Shown: positions 8,697 through 19,092 of the stretch, piece by piece
Numbering within the stretch: position 1 is the first letter of the stretch
Layout: every line of letters begins with the position of its first letter
DNA from: a virus
Direction: 5' to 3' (one strand)
Virus record (IMG/VR): IMGVR_UViG_3300027746_000001
Coordinates: 1 to 63,869 of that record
DNA: 63,869 nucleotides
The notes under the pieces: model-generated
What the model was told of the DNA's origin: nothing
Database searches by the model: none
The model's input: the letters and a program-made list of their open reading frames with translations, nothing else
Translations under genes and position numbers: made by a program

Positions 8697-9113
8697 ATGC
8701 CAGACCGAGCCAAAATCATCAGCGAACTTGCTTCAAAAGCAAAAATGGATCCATCGTCCGCAACCACCAAAAAAGACATCAAAGCATTGGGAGAAATTTC
8801 AGAACCATCTGGATATGGAATGAAACGAGCAGGGAAATCAATGAGTTCTGGTTCTATTTCTCCTAAATTATTAAAATCTGAACCTCTTCCAACTGCAAAA
8901 GATAAGGAAGAAGAAGTTGAAGACTTGCTTACCGAGTCCGAAAAAGAAATGGAAAAGAAAACAGAAAATGACGCAAAAAAAGAAGCTAATTATGCTCGTA
9001 TTGAAAACCAAAAAATGAGCGACCAAGGCATTGTAAATTTGGATCAACTTGTTGATGCTGGTAAAAAAGTCTACCGCAAGGTTAAATCCAAAGTTAAGTC
9101 GATGATGGAATAA
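8697..9113 (+). CDS. Charged hypothetical protein, head region
   Basis: A 138-residue Lys/Glu-rich protein, predicted mostly helical or disordered. Position between portal and scaffold suggests a head-assembly accessory. No family recognised. Preceded by an AT-rich leader ending TATTATG without a Shine-Dalgarno sequence. Confidence 0.7.
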   Translation: MPDRAKIISELASKAKMDPSSATTKKDIKALGEISEPSGYGMKRAGKSMSSGSISPKLLKSEPLPTAKDKEEEVEDLLTESEKEMEKKTENDAKKEANYARIENQKMSDQGIVNLDQLVDAGKKVYRKVKSKVKSMME

Positions 9114-9132
9114 AATATATTAATAAATAAAT

Positions 9133-9372
9133 ATGAAATGGGAAGAATCTGACGCATCACGTCTGCGGGACTACGACAAAAAAACAGGGAGTCGATTGCG
9201 TTTATATTTACGCAGCCGAATTCCTTTCATAACGGAATGTTCCGTCGAAGGAGTTGCAATGCAAGCCATGTTGAAGCAAGGTTTTGAGATGGCATTGCGA
9301 GAAATTGAAGATTGCGTAAACTCTTCAAATGACAACGCTGATCCCAGCGCAGGAAACTTCACGTCCATGTGA
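9133..9372 (+). CDS. Hypothetical protein (79 aa)
   Basis: Begins MKWEESDASRLRDYDKKTG, basic then amphipathic, with no recognised domain. A low-complexity Asn/Ser segment precedes the C-terminus. It lies in the head gene cluster, with AT-rich gaps on both sides. Confidence 0.65.
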   Translation: MKWEESDASRLRDYDKKTGSRLRLYLRSRIPFITECSVEGVAMQAMLKQGFEMALREIEDCVNSSNDNADPSAGNFTSM

Positions 9373-9405
9373 CGGAAAAATCACCTAGTATTTACGTCAA
9401 ATTAT

Positions 9406-9657
9406 ATGGCAGAAATCAAACCAAGATTCAGCAAAACAATCACTAACAAGGCAACTGGTCGAACGAGGACAGTTGAATACGGGCAAGCGGGAAAAGCCAA
9501 GGATGGAAAGGATCGTATTCGACCCGGCACATCGAAAGGTGACGCATATTGCGCCAGAAGCGCAAACATTAAAGGTGATTGGAAAGATGATCCGAATTCA
9601 CCAAATAATTTAAGCAGGAAAAAATGGAAGTGCCGCGGAGAGAAGTCAATGAAGTAA
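9406..9657 (+). CDS. Small conserved phage protein with DPNSPNNLSRKKWKCRG motif
   Basis: An 83-residue basic protein. The stretch GTSKGDAYCARSANI followed by DPNSPNNLSRKKWKCRG is a pattern I associate with small head-region proteins of unknown function in other tailed phages, including marine phages. It has two conserved cysteines. It precedes the scaffold gene. Confidence 0.75.
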   Translation: MAEIKPRFSKTITNKATGRTRTVEYGQAGKAKDGKDRIRPGTSKGDAYCARSANIKGDWKDDPNSPNNLSRKKWKCRGEKSMK

Positions 9658-9680
9658 ATAAACAACCAATTAATAAATCT

Positions 9681-10934
9681 ATGGAAAACGAAAACGAAAA
9701 AGCAGAATCCAGTGTTACTGGATACGGAAACCCATCGTTGGACGCAGATCCGATTGATGAATCAACTGAAAATCAAATCGATGCACTACTTGACGCTGCA
9801 CTAAGCGGAGTTGAGCCAGTGTACGCAGAGGAACCTGTCGAAACGGAAGAAATTGAACCAATCGAGGAACCAGAGCAAGAGGTTGCTGAATCCACGGAAC
9901 CTACAGAGACTACAGAAGCACCTGTAACTCCAGAAGTCGAACTGGATCCAGAAATTGCCTCAATCGAGCAACCCCGCAATCTCTCTGAGGTTAATCGCTC
10001 CAACTGGAGAAAGTTGCAAGAGACAGCATCCACATACAAAAAACAAGCGGAGGAAACAGAGCAACTACGGCAACGTGTTGTTGAAATGGAATCACGGCAG
10101 CAGGAATTCAAAGCACCTGATGATTATGATGAATTAAAGAAATTTCGTGCAATCTTTGACATTAAGAATGATCCTGAATTCCAGTCGAAATACAATCAAC
10201 CTATTCAGTCTGCTAAAGAGAACATCTACAATATCCTTCGTAAAAACGGAGCGAGTGAAGACGTTATTGAATCTATTGAAAAAGCAGGTGGGCCTGATGC
10301 AGTTGATCAGGGTTGGTGGAAGAACAATGCAATTGACAAGTTGCCACTTACTGATTCGGAACGTCTTAAACGCAACCTTGTTGATGTTGTTGACCTGAAA
10401 GAGAAGCAAGAACAAGAGATTGAAAATGCCGCACAAAATGCGGAGCAGATTCTTGAGCAGCGTGAACAAGAAAAGGGTAAATGGTATCACCAAGAGGTGG
10501 AACAGATCGATAGGCATATTGATGATCTGACGAAAGAACTTCCTTGGGCTAGGTACGCAGAAGCACCAAAAGATGCAACTCCAGAAAAGCTACAGCAAGT
10601 TCAAAGGCACAACGCGCAGGTGCAATCCCTTGCTGAGAAGTTTAACTCTGCTCTGTGGCCTACCAACGCTCAAGAAAGGGCTAATGTGGCAGCAGCAGCA
10701 GTTTTCTCACACGTTCTAACAGAGCAATTGCGTATCGAGCAAGAAGGCAAGTCCAAATACATGGCAGAATTGAAGTCTTTGCGAGAAGAGAACAACAAGC
10801 TAAAAGGGGCTGGTAAAATGCCAAAACAGACCATCACTGGTCAGCATAGCATTAAATCCAGTCTAAATGACCGATTGAAGATGAATTCGATGGATGCCAT
10901 TGATCTTGGACTTGATGAAGCACTAGGTGGTTAA
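9681..10934 (+). CDS. Capsid scaffolding protein (probable)
   Basis: A 417-residue acidic, coiled-coil protein. An earlier in-frame ATG at 9624 lies inside the preceding gene, so 9681 is chosen. The first ~110 residues are Glu/Thr/Pro-rich and disordered; long heptad-like helices follow (for example EKQEQEIENAAQNAEQILEQ). This composition, and the place between portal and capsid genes, is typical of podovirus scaffolds that guide prohead assembly and then leave. No enzymatic motif is seen. The C-terminus (SIKSSLNDRLKMNSMDAID) may be the capsid-contacting end. Confidence 0.75.
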   Translation: MENENEKAESSVTGYGNPSLDADPIDESTENQIDALLDAALSGVEPVYAEEPVETEEIEPIEEPEQEVAESTEPTETTEAPVTPEVELDPEIASIEQPRNLSEVNRSNWRKLQETASTYKKQAEETEQLRQRVVEMESRQQEFKAPDDYDELKKFRAIFDIKNDPEFQSKYNQPIQSAKENIYNILRKNGASEDVIESIEKAGGPDAVDQGWWKNNAIDKLPLTDSERLKRNLVDVVDLKEKQEQEIENAAQNAEQILEQREQEKGKWYHQEVEQIDRHIDDLTKELPWARYAEAPKDATPEKLQQVQRHNAQVQSLAEKFNSALWPTNAQERANVAAAAVFSHVLTEQLRIEQEGKSKYMAELKSLREENNKLKGAGKMPKQTITGQHSIKSSLNDRLKMNSMDAIDLGLDEALGG

Positions 10935-10943
10935 AGTATACTA

Positions 10944-10971
10944 AAGTTATACACAAAAGCATATATAACTT
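10944..10971. other. AT-rich inverted repeat
   Basis: AAGTTATA (10944-10951) and TATAACTT (10964-10971) form a perfect 8-base inverted repeat with a 12-base loop in the gap between scaffold and glycosyltransferase genes. It could be an operator or weak hairpin. No T-tract follows. Confidence 0.35.
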
Positions 10972-10997
10972 AATATAGTTAAAGCCACATTATATCT

Positions 10998-11987
10998 ATG
11001 GAACCAAAAGTTTCACCTGACGAGCGCATCACAATGAATGCATTGGATTCTTTCGATCCATTTGCAAGACAAGGACAAGTTCAGCGTCCACAACCACAAC
11101 CAGAAATAAATAAAGAACAACGAGATTTTTCACATCTCAACGAACCTATGATCAAACTAGACCGAAAACCTAAACGCAGACGCAAGCCAGTTCCAAAGGT
11201 GCTGGAAAAGATGGAATTACCAACTCCAGAAGAAATTAAACAACCGATTATCGAAGATGTTGCCGAAAAAGTACAGTTTAACGATACTCTACAGTCAAAT
11301 ATTGTAGAATCCCGAACCAATGAGGGGTTGCCATCGTATCGTGCAGAGTTTGCAGGAAGGGACATTTTCGTTGGTTTTTCGGCTAATAAAGCTACAAATC
11401 CCATCACTACGCTCGCTTTAATCAACATTGCGCTTGATTTCGGACGGGATAAGATCCGATTTGACGTTTCTAGCGACGAAAATAATTTTTATAAGTCAAG
11501 AAATGACCTTGCGGAGAAATTCCTAGCCACGGACGCAAAATGGTTGCTGTTGTTGGACAATAATATCATCCCATCCATCGGTAGACCGCAGTGGGCAAAG
11601 GCAACAATTGGTGCTGCTCGAAATATCCACGATTCGCACCTACAGAAGCACATTGTACATCGTCTAATTGGCGCAGGGAAGTCTCTTGTTGGTGCAGCGT
11701 ACTTTGCTAACTTGGATGACGCTTCAATCGACTGTTCAAAAACTGATCTTGGCAAAAAAGCACGGGTCTGCACCGATTCTGTAGAGGCAGTTGACTGGGT
11801 GGGTAGTGGATGCTTGTTAATCCATCGTCGGGTGTTTCAGGATATCAAGAAAAAGTTCCCTGACATCAAAAATGGGCCATTTTACCCTGACGATATTTCA
11901 TTCTGCAAAAAGGCAATGGAAGCAGGTCATCAACCACACATTGATTTGGGTGTTCCAGTATTTAACGTGGGAATTAAGGCATACTAA
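10998..11987 (+). CDS. Glycosyltransferase (GT-A fold) with disordered N-terminus
   Basis: A 329-residue protein. Residues 1-115 are Pro/Lys/Glu-rich and disordered. From about 120 a GT-A-like domain follows: AKWLLLLDNN near 181-190 stands at the DxD-type metal/nucleotide-sugar site, VDWVGSGCLLIHRRVF near 264-279 matches the acceptor-side motif of GT2-like enzymes, and PDDISFCKKAMEAGH resembles the usual EDxxFc motif. Role: transfer of a sugar, acceptor unknown. It is embedded in the head operon and coupled (TAATG) to a second glycosyltransferase, which points to modification of virion proteins. Confidence 0.78.
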   Translation: MEPKVSPDERITMNALDSFDPFARQGQVQRPQPQPEINKEQRDFSHLNEPMIKLDRKPKRRRKPVPKVLEKMELPTPEEIKQPIIEDVAEKVQFNDTLQSNIVESRTNEGLPSYRAEFAGRDIFVGFSANKATNPITTLALINIALDFGRDKIRFDVSSDENNFYKSRNDLAEKFLATDAKWLLLLDNNIIPSIGRPQWAKATIGAARNIHDSHLQKHIVHRLIGAGKSLVGAAYFANLDDASIDCSKTDLGKKARVCTDSVEAVDWVGSGCLLIHRRVFQDIKKKFPDIKNGPFYPDDISFCKKAMEAGHQPHIDLGVPVFNVGIKAY

Positions 11988-12580
11988 TGAAACCAAAAAT
12001 CTATTCATATTACGAGAGTGTGCAACTGCGTCCACAGGACGAACAATTTGCTTGTGCAAACATCTGGAAATCGACTTGGGAAGCTCAAGGATGGGAACCA
12101 GTGATGCTAAATCGCTCACACGCGCAGGGGAGTCCGCTTCACCTAAAGCTAATGACAAAATTAACTCGACTCGCTCCAGTTCTCCCCAACGAGTTGCAAA
12201 ATAATTTTGCTTTCATTTGCGCTCGTTTTTCGCGTTGGTGTGCGCTTCATGCTGCTGGTGGTGGATGGATGAGTGATTATGATGTTGCTAATATTTCATT
12301 TACTCCGCAACTCGCTGAGGAGGTAGAGAAGACTGGATCATTGCTTCTTTTGTCTGGGCAACCATCTTATATTTTTCACACAACTAAAGAGATGTGCGCT
12401 CACGTCATAAACACAATACTTTCCAATGATCTTCATGTGGGTGGAGTGTTAAAAAACGAAGACGATATCTTTAACGAATCTGGAAAACTCGATAGAATTG
12501 AAGCGAATTTAATTCACGCAAAAATGGAGAATAATATTCCGAAATCTCAATACCTAAAAAATATTTTAAATATAATTTGA
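11987..12580 (+). CDS. Glycosyltransferase, GT32-like (DxD sugar-binding)
   Basis: A 197-residue protein. RFSRWCALHAAGGGWMSDYD near residues 78-97 is the hallmark of family-32-type transferases: a helix (sR...L...GG.Y/W) leading into a D-x-D metal site (SDYDV). The N-terminal strand (PKIYSYYES) fits the start of a GT-A Rossmann-like fold. It is shorter than most GT32 enzymes and may be a minimal version. The start overlaps the stop of the upstream glycosyltransferase by one base. Confidence 0.78.
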   Translation: MKPKIYSYYESVQLRPQDEQFACANIWKSTWEAQGWEPVMLNRSHAQGSPLHLKLMTKLTRLAPVLPNELQNNFAFICARFSRWCALHAAGGGWMSDYDVANISFTPQLAEEVEKTGSLLLLSGQPSYIFHTTKEMCAHVINTILSNDLHVGGVLKNEDDIFNESGKLDRIEANLIHAKMENNIPKSQYLKNILNII

Positions 12581-12603
12581 CAATGTTTTAGTTTTGATAT
12601 AAA
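12577..12603 (+). promoter_or_regulatory. Putative promoter for capsid operon
   Basis: TTGACA (12577-12582, overlapping the TGA of the GT32-like gene) and TATAAA (12598-12603) are separated by 15 bases. The hexamers are good, but the spacing is short. It would drive the structured leader, the FGE-fold gene and the major capsid gene. Confidence 0.45.
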
Positions 12604-12834
12604 AAGGCAATAACTCGACGTGCCAGATTCGTTATTCTGGTGACTCCGCAGAAGTCAAAAAATCTGCACTCAGGCCGAACAACGCCCAACGTGCCGGGGC
12701 AACAAAACCAAGAAACAAATCGTTAAGAACCGATAGCGGGTCTTATCGTCTTGAATGTTGCCCGAAAGATTTTCTTACGGGAGTTCAAGCAGAACAAACC
12801 CAAACAAACAATTAATTAGAAAACAAAACAAAAC
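12604..12834 (+). ncRNA. Structured leader or small RNA candidate
   Basis: About 230 non-coding bases with several hairpins: CCAGA/TCTGG (12623-12640), GACT/AGTC (12642-12656), GCCC/GGGC (12684-12700), CGATA/TATCG (12731-12748) and an 8-pair stem CCCG-a-AAGA / TCTT-a-CGGG with a TTT loop (12761-12781). CGTGCC occurs at two places. No frame of useful length is present. It ends at an A-rich stretch before the ATG at 12835. I do not recognise a known RNA family. Confidence 0.45.
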
Positions 12835-13818
12835 ATGAAATTTATTCCTAAGTTTCTTTCAGTTGCGCTTTCGATTTTTACCATTGCAACCAGTAACGCT
12901 GATTATATTACAGACAACGTGACTGTCACAGGTGGTACATTCGGAAACGGAACGTCATTCAAAGGTCAAGCAGTTAGTACCTTTAAAATTGGCACTAAAG
13001 AAATCACATTTGCTGATTGGCAAACTGTCCGCACTTATGCTGCGGCTAATGGTTTTGACATCGGAAGTGCTGGTTCTGGAAGTGGATCAACAAATCCTGT
13101 GGAAAAAGTAAGTTGGTATGATGCGGTAAAATGGTGTAATGCAGCAAGTCTTCTTAATAGCAAGACTCCTGTTTACACTAATAGCCTTAAAGTATCATCG
13201 ATTACTCGCAACAGTACAACAGCTACAGTTAATACATTATTGCCACACAATCGAGTGACTGGTGATTCTGTAACCATTTCTGGAGCAGTTCAGTCCTCTT
13301 ACAATATTACAGCAAACGTGACTGTTGTAAATGCAGTAACATTTACTTACACTGTTGCTGGAAGTCCTGTAAGTCCTGCTACGGGAACCATTGTTGCAAC
13401 TGGAACATACAAATCAGGTGAAGAAGTTCCAGCAGTAAACGCTTCCGCTAACGGATATCGTCTCCCTACTGAAAAAGAATGGGAATGGGCAGCAATCGGT
13501 GGAACATCGGTGAATACCCCATTGCCATTTGCTTTTGCTGGAAGCAATAATCCAAGTGGAGTTTGCTGGTCACAAACAAATTCTCCGACAAGCACTCAGC
13601 CTGTTGCAACCAAAACCGCAAACCAATTGTCTATTTATGACATGAGTGGAAACGTCTTTGAATGGTGCTTTGACGATATCACTGGCGTTGTTGGTCGTAG
13701 GATTCGTGGTGGTGGATGGACTGTTAATGCTGACAGTTGCCGCATTGACAATCGTGGATATCCAGCACCTCAACGCCAAGAAAACGGATTTGGTCTTCGT
13801 ATCACAACAAACCCTTAA
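12835..13818 (+). CDS. Secreted FGE/SUMF1-fold (C-type-lectin-like) protein with inserted beta module
   Basis: A 327-residue protein. Residues 1-22 look like a signal peptide (charged MKFIPK, hydrophobic core, cleavage near SNA-D). The rest follows the formylglycine-generating-enzyme/sulfatase-modifying fold: EVSW-like KVSWYDAVKWCNA, YRLPTEKEWEWAA, DMSGNVFEWCFDD, RGGGW and a final GFGLRI. The catalytic cysteine pair of true FGE is not evident, so a binding role is likelier. Residues ~117-192 interrupt the fold with a beta-rich insert (VTGDSVTISGA, FTYTV) that also occurs in the tail protein at 30562. It sits directly upstream of the capsid gene. Confidence 0.8.
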   Translation: MKFIPKFLSVALSIFTIATSNADYITDNVTVTGGTFGNGTSFKGQAVSTFKIGTKEITFADWQTVRTYAAANGFDIGSAGSGSGSTNPVEKVSWYDAVKWCNAASLLNSKTPVYTNSLKVSSITRNSTTATVNTLLPHNRVTGDSVTISGAVQSSYNITANVTVVNAVTFTYTVAGSPVSPATGTIVATGTYKSGEEVPAVNASANGYRLPTEKEWEWAAIGGTSVNTPLPFAFAGSNNPSGVCWSQTNSPTSTQPVATKTANQLSIYDMSGNVFEWCFDDITGVVGRRIRGGGWTVNADSCRIDNRGYPAPQRQENGFGLRITTNP

Positions 13819-13874
13819 AACAAAAACAAAACAAATTAACAAAAACTTAAAACTTAAATTAGAAAAATAATATT

Positions 13875-15059
13875 ATGTCAGAATGTATCTCACTCGCAGC
13901 AATTCAAAATTTTGCATCTAAGGATGTAAATCGTATCATCGGACAAATCGGACGAGTTCTCGCCCGCAAGTCCCCTTACATCAACTCCATCGATGGTGGA
14001 ACGCTCCCTAACGTCTCTGACGTTGTGCGTAGTGTTGTGGAGGAAATGGCAGTACCTGCCGCTTCTCTCGCCTCTCCTACCTTCGTTAACGACACCACCC
14101 TCTGCGGTGTTGGAGCAACCCCTGACGTTGTTGGCTCGACTGAGTATCAGTTCCAACTCCAGACCCTTCGTGGTGCTGGCCCACGTGTTTGCGTAAAGCA
14201 AGCCCGTACCGCATTCAAAGGTTCTTACCTCCAAGCTCAAGTATCGCTTGAAAAGACGATTCTCCAGCTTATCAACGCTGATATTCGTTACCAGTATCTC
14301 CTTCAGTCTGGCATTAAATATGTTGTGGATTCCACTGCTACTTTTTCTGCTAACTTGACTGGTGATATGCAGCAGATCAACACCTTGTTTGCTAATAAGG
14401 CTCCTGATGCTCCTATGAACTTCAAGACCCTCTACAAACTCGGTACGTTCCTGCGCGAAGAGATGCTTGCTGAACCATTCGCTACCTCCGAGGGTGAATT
14501 CTTCCAAGTTATCGCTTCCGCTGACCAGATCGAGAATTTCCGCAACGATGCGGACGTTAAAGAGGATCTGATTGGTCTTACGACTGGTTCGTTCAAACTT
14601 GGTGAGACTGCCATCTCTGGCTACTCCTTCCAAGGGTATCGCGGTTTCGCATTCGGTATTGATCAACAACCCCTCCGCGCTACCGCGAATGTTGCTGGTG
14701 TTCTTACCCTTGTTAACCCAATCGTCTCGACTGCCGTAACGAATGGTTTCGCTCAACGACGTAACCCAGCATGGGTTGCTGCCAATTACGAAGTTATGTT
14801 TGTTATCGCTGGTAATGCGTTCAAGCGTCTCGTACCTGAAAGCTACGTTGGAGAGGGAACCTTCCGTTTCGCTCCTCAACTTGCTATGGGTGAACTGGAG
14901 TGGACATACTTCCGCGACAACGATTGTAACTTGTATGGTGACTTCGGTCAGCACATCTACCAAATCCAACGTGCTATTCAGCCAATTCGTCCACAGAATG
15001 TTGTGGCGATTGTCTACAAGCGTTGCCAAGATGATGTGAATCCCGCACCTTGCGTGTAA
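13875..15059 (+). CDS. Major capsid protein
   Basis: A 394-residue protein beginning MSECISLAAIQNFASKDVNR. Assigned from position (after scaffold, before tail genes), length, and codon use: unlike its neighbours it uses a narrow, C-rich set of codons (CTC, ATC, AAC, CGT/CGC), as expected for the most abundant protein. That bias also leaves the opposite strand open for 379 codons. HK97-type folding is assumed, not shown by a motif. A perfect 11-pair hairpin follows its stop. Confidence 0.82.
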   Translation: MSECISLAAIQNFASKDVNRIIGQIGRVLARKSPYINSIDGGTLPNVSDVVRSVVEEMAVPAASLASPTFVNDTTLCGVGATPDVVGSTEYQFQLQTLRGAGPRVCVKQARTAFKGSYLQAQVSLEKTILQLINADIRYQYLLQSGIKYVVDSTATFSANLTGDMQQINTLFANKAPDAPMNFKTLYKLGTFLREEMLAEPFATSEGEFFQVIASADQIENFRNDADVKEDLIGLTTGSFKLGETAISGYSFQGYRGFAFGIDQQPLRATANVAGVLTLVNPIVSTAVTNGFAQRRNPAWVAANYEVMFVIAGNAFKRLVPESYVGEGTFRFAPQLAMGELEWTYFRDNDCNLYGDFGQHIYQIQRAIQPIRPQNVVAIVYKRCQDDVNPAPCV

Positions 15060-15073
15060 GTTGAATTGATATC

Positions 15074-15105
15074 GGTGGCAGAGTTAATTAGTTGACTCTG
15101 CCACC
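15074..15105 (+). terminator. Hairpin after major capsid gene
   Basis: GGTGGCAGAGT (15074-15084) pairs perfectly with ACTCTGCCACC (15095-15105) across a 10-base loop. No T-tract follows, so it may be a leaky terminator or an mRNA 3'-end stabiliser that isolates the highly expressed capsid message. Confidence 0.6.
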
Positions 15106-15128
15106 TCATCAGTTTAACATTCACACAT

Positions 15129-15392
15129 ATGGACGATATCCCTTCAATTCTCGACACAGCAAAATTCCGTCATTTGGTGCTTGATGGGGTTTCTAATATC
15201 GCTAACTCTATTCAAGGATTTCAAATCCCAGAATATGACGAACTCGCATTGACTTACTATGGTTCGACGAACAATATCGCAACTGTAGCTTACAGCAAAG
15301 CATCGGTTGTTGTTGCAACATTGACATTGACATATTCCGTGCAGCCTCCCACTGCAAATGACGCAAATTTAGTAATGGTAAGCATAGCTTAA
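15129..15392 (+). CDS. Small tail/fibre-associated hypothetical protein
   Basis: An 87-residue protein. The segment [20 protein letters not shown] followed by a strand-rich VVATLTLTY is a pattern I associate with small phage proteins next to collagen-like or tail genes. Function unknown; a structural adaptor is plausible from position immediately upstream of the collagen-like fibre. Confidence 0.65.
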   Translation: MDDIPSILDTAKFRHLVLDGVSNIANSIQGFQIPEYDELALTYYGSTNNIATVAYSKASVVVATLTLTYSVQPPTANDANLVMVSIA

Positions 15393-15393
15393 T

Positions 15394-17210
<1,817 letters not shown>

Positions 17211-17214
<4 letters not shown>

Positions 17215-18839
17215 TTTTAACTAATTCCAATGCGGCAAATATTGGATTAAGTGTTGTTAGATGTATTGCATCTGCAACAGCATCGTTCCGTCAGTTTATG
17301 GTTTATGCCGATACAACAATTTCAGCGGTAATTTCTGGGACAATCGGACTTATTAAAAATGGGACTGGTGCGCTTACGCTTAGTGGAAATAATACCTATA
17401 CTGGAGCAACAATTATCAATGCCGGCACTTTAAAAAATGGAAGTGCAACAGCTTTTAGTACTGGAAGTGCTTTAACTGTTAATGGTGGAATTTTTGATCT
17501 CAATGGTTTCAATGCAAACGTGGCATCAATGGGAGTTGGGAATGCTTCTGGAACGATCACCAACTCGGTCTCAGGATCGGGTACAAATACGATCACGATC
17601 TTGAATTACAACGCTGCGGTTGCCTCACTCATTACAGATGGTTCCACGGCAAAGACGGCAGTGACCATTAACAATAATGGTGGTGCTTACGCTATTTCAA
17701 ATGCGAATAACACGTTTTCAGGAGGGTTTACGATTGCCTATGGTGGTTCTGGTGGTGGATCGCGCCTATATCAGGGTTCAATAACAAGCACTGTTGTTGG
17801 AGGGATTCTAACAAAAAGCAATATAGGAATAGGAACGCTTACCATAGGAGCCAATGGAAGCACGTCCAATGCTCAATTGATGCTTAACTCAGGTTCAATT
17901 TACAATAATATCATTGTTAATGCAGCACAATATGCAGATGGTGGTGCAGCCGCATTCCGTCTTGATGGAACTGGAATACAATTTTATGGAACAATGACGG
18001 CAGGTTCCTCTAATATTAATTTATCAAGCCAATTTACAGGTTCGGCAACTTTAAATGGTCAACTAACAGGAACGAATGGGCTATTATTAAAAACTCCAGC
18101 AGGGGCATCGGCTACATTTACTCTAACTTTATTAAATCCAACAAATAACTATTTAGGAAATACAACAATTGCAACGAGAACAACAATAGTTATTAGCGGT
18201 GCAGGACAACTCGGATCGGGTAATTATTCTGGGAGTATCGCAAATACAGGATCTTTCATCTACTCCAGCACTGCCAACCAAATTCTCTCTGGCACAATTA
18301 CGGGAACTGGTCAATGGATAAAAAACGCAACTAGCACACTCACTCTCTCTGGCACATTCTCGGGAACAACAGGGCCAATTACCGTAAACGCTGGAACGCT
18401 TGCTCTGGGAGCCAATCAAACGCTACCAGTAATAGCTGGAGCTGGAAACATTGATATTGGAATTTACAATTTAGTAATTGCTAATGGCACAAACAATACT
18501 TTCTCTGGCGTTATTAGCGGATCTGGCACATTTAGGAAAACATCAAGTGGAATTCAGACACTTTCGGGTAATCTCACATACACGGGATCAACTGAAATCA
18601 GCAACGGAACATTACAAATTATTAGGGCATTCGGGTCAATAACCCCAACAGCATCATTTGGAATATCTACGTTGGTTGTTTCCTTTACTGGGACTTTTCC
18701 ATCGGGAATAACAGACTTTCGTTTTTTTGCAGGAACAACAATTAACTCTTACGCATCCGTAACCCTAACTGGTGTTCCAGTTGGAACAACAGCAATCTAT
18801 AACTCCGCAAACTCGACACTTTCAGTCATAGTTCCATGA
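17211..18839 (+). CDS. Autotransporter-associated beta-strand-repeat protein, copy 1
   Basis: A 542-residue protein. After an N-terminal module ([17 protein letters not shown]) come repeats of the type [20 protein letters not shown] followed by INAGTL, the autotransporter-associated beta-strand repeat, which folds as a beta-solenoid. Such repeats are frequent in surface proteins of Verrucomicrobia and Planctomycetes. No signal peptide or autotransporter barrel is present, so this is probably a virion appendage. Its N-terminal ~60 residues and C-terminal ~80 residues match the protein at 19093, showing a tandem duplication. TGA/ATG overlaps on both sides. Confidence 0.82.
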
Positions 18840-19048
18840 TAATTTCTCCTAACGAAAATGGTTGGTCTTACGATGATTCTACAGGCAATTGGAAATTGGT
18901 TTATGCCGACAAGTTAATTGTGTTGTATGAGCAGACAGACCAATCAATCGCAACTCAAAGCGTCCTTTTCGTAGGAACTCAAGAAGAATGTGATAACCAA
19001 ATATTGAACCTTGGATTGCATTTTCCAGATACGGAGGAAAAGGAATGA
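18836..19048 (+). CDS. Hypothetical protein (70 aa) between duplicated genes
   Basis: [20 protein letters not shown]...: a small acidic protein of unknown function. It is coupled by ATGA to copy 1 of the beta-repeat gene. The equivalent position after copy 2 retains only a trace (MINIGNG), so this gene was lost there or gained here. Confidence 0.65.
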   Translation: MIISPNENGWSYDDSTGNWKLVYADKLIVLYEQTDQSIATQSVLFVGTQEECDNQILNLGLHFPDTEEKE

Positions 19049-19092
19049 ACGACAACCCAACTCTTACAGGAATAATTGGGATCCAAATGTAA
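19045..19092 (+). pseudogene. 15-codon relic of the holin-like gene
   Basis: The frame reads MNDNPTLTGIIGIQM and stops. It starts with the same sequence context (GGAATGAACGACAAC) as the membrane-protein gene at 20217 (MNDNATNH...). It is best explained as the truncated end of a duplicated block ABR gene plus start of the following gene. Confidence 0.55.

Noticed and set aside
12835-13818. Diversity-generating retroelement target
   Set aside because: The fold is of the right type, but I found no reverse transcriptase and no second copy of the C-terminal sequence that could act as a template repeat anywhere in the window.
13890-15029. 379-codon open frame on the minus strand of the capsid gene
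   Set aside because: It mirrors the capsid gene and is explained by that gene's biased codon use, which avoids reverse-strand stops. It has no supporting start context or domain.
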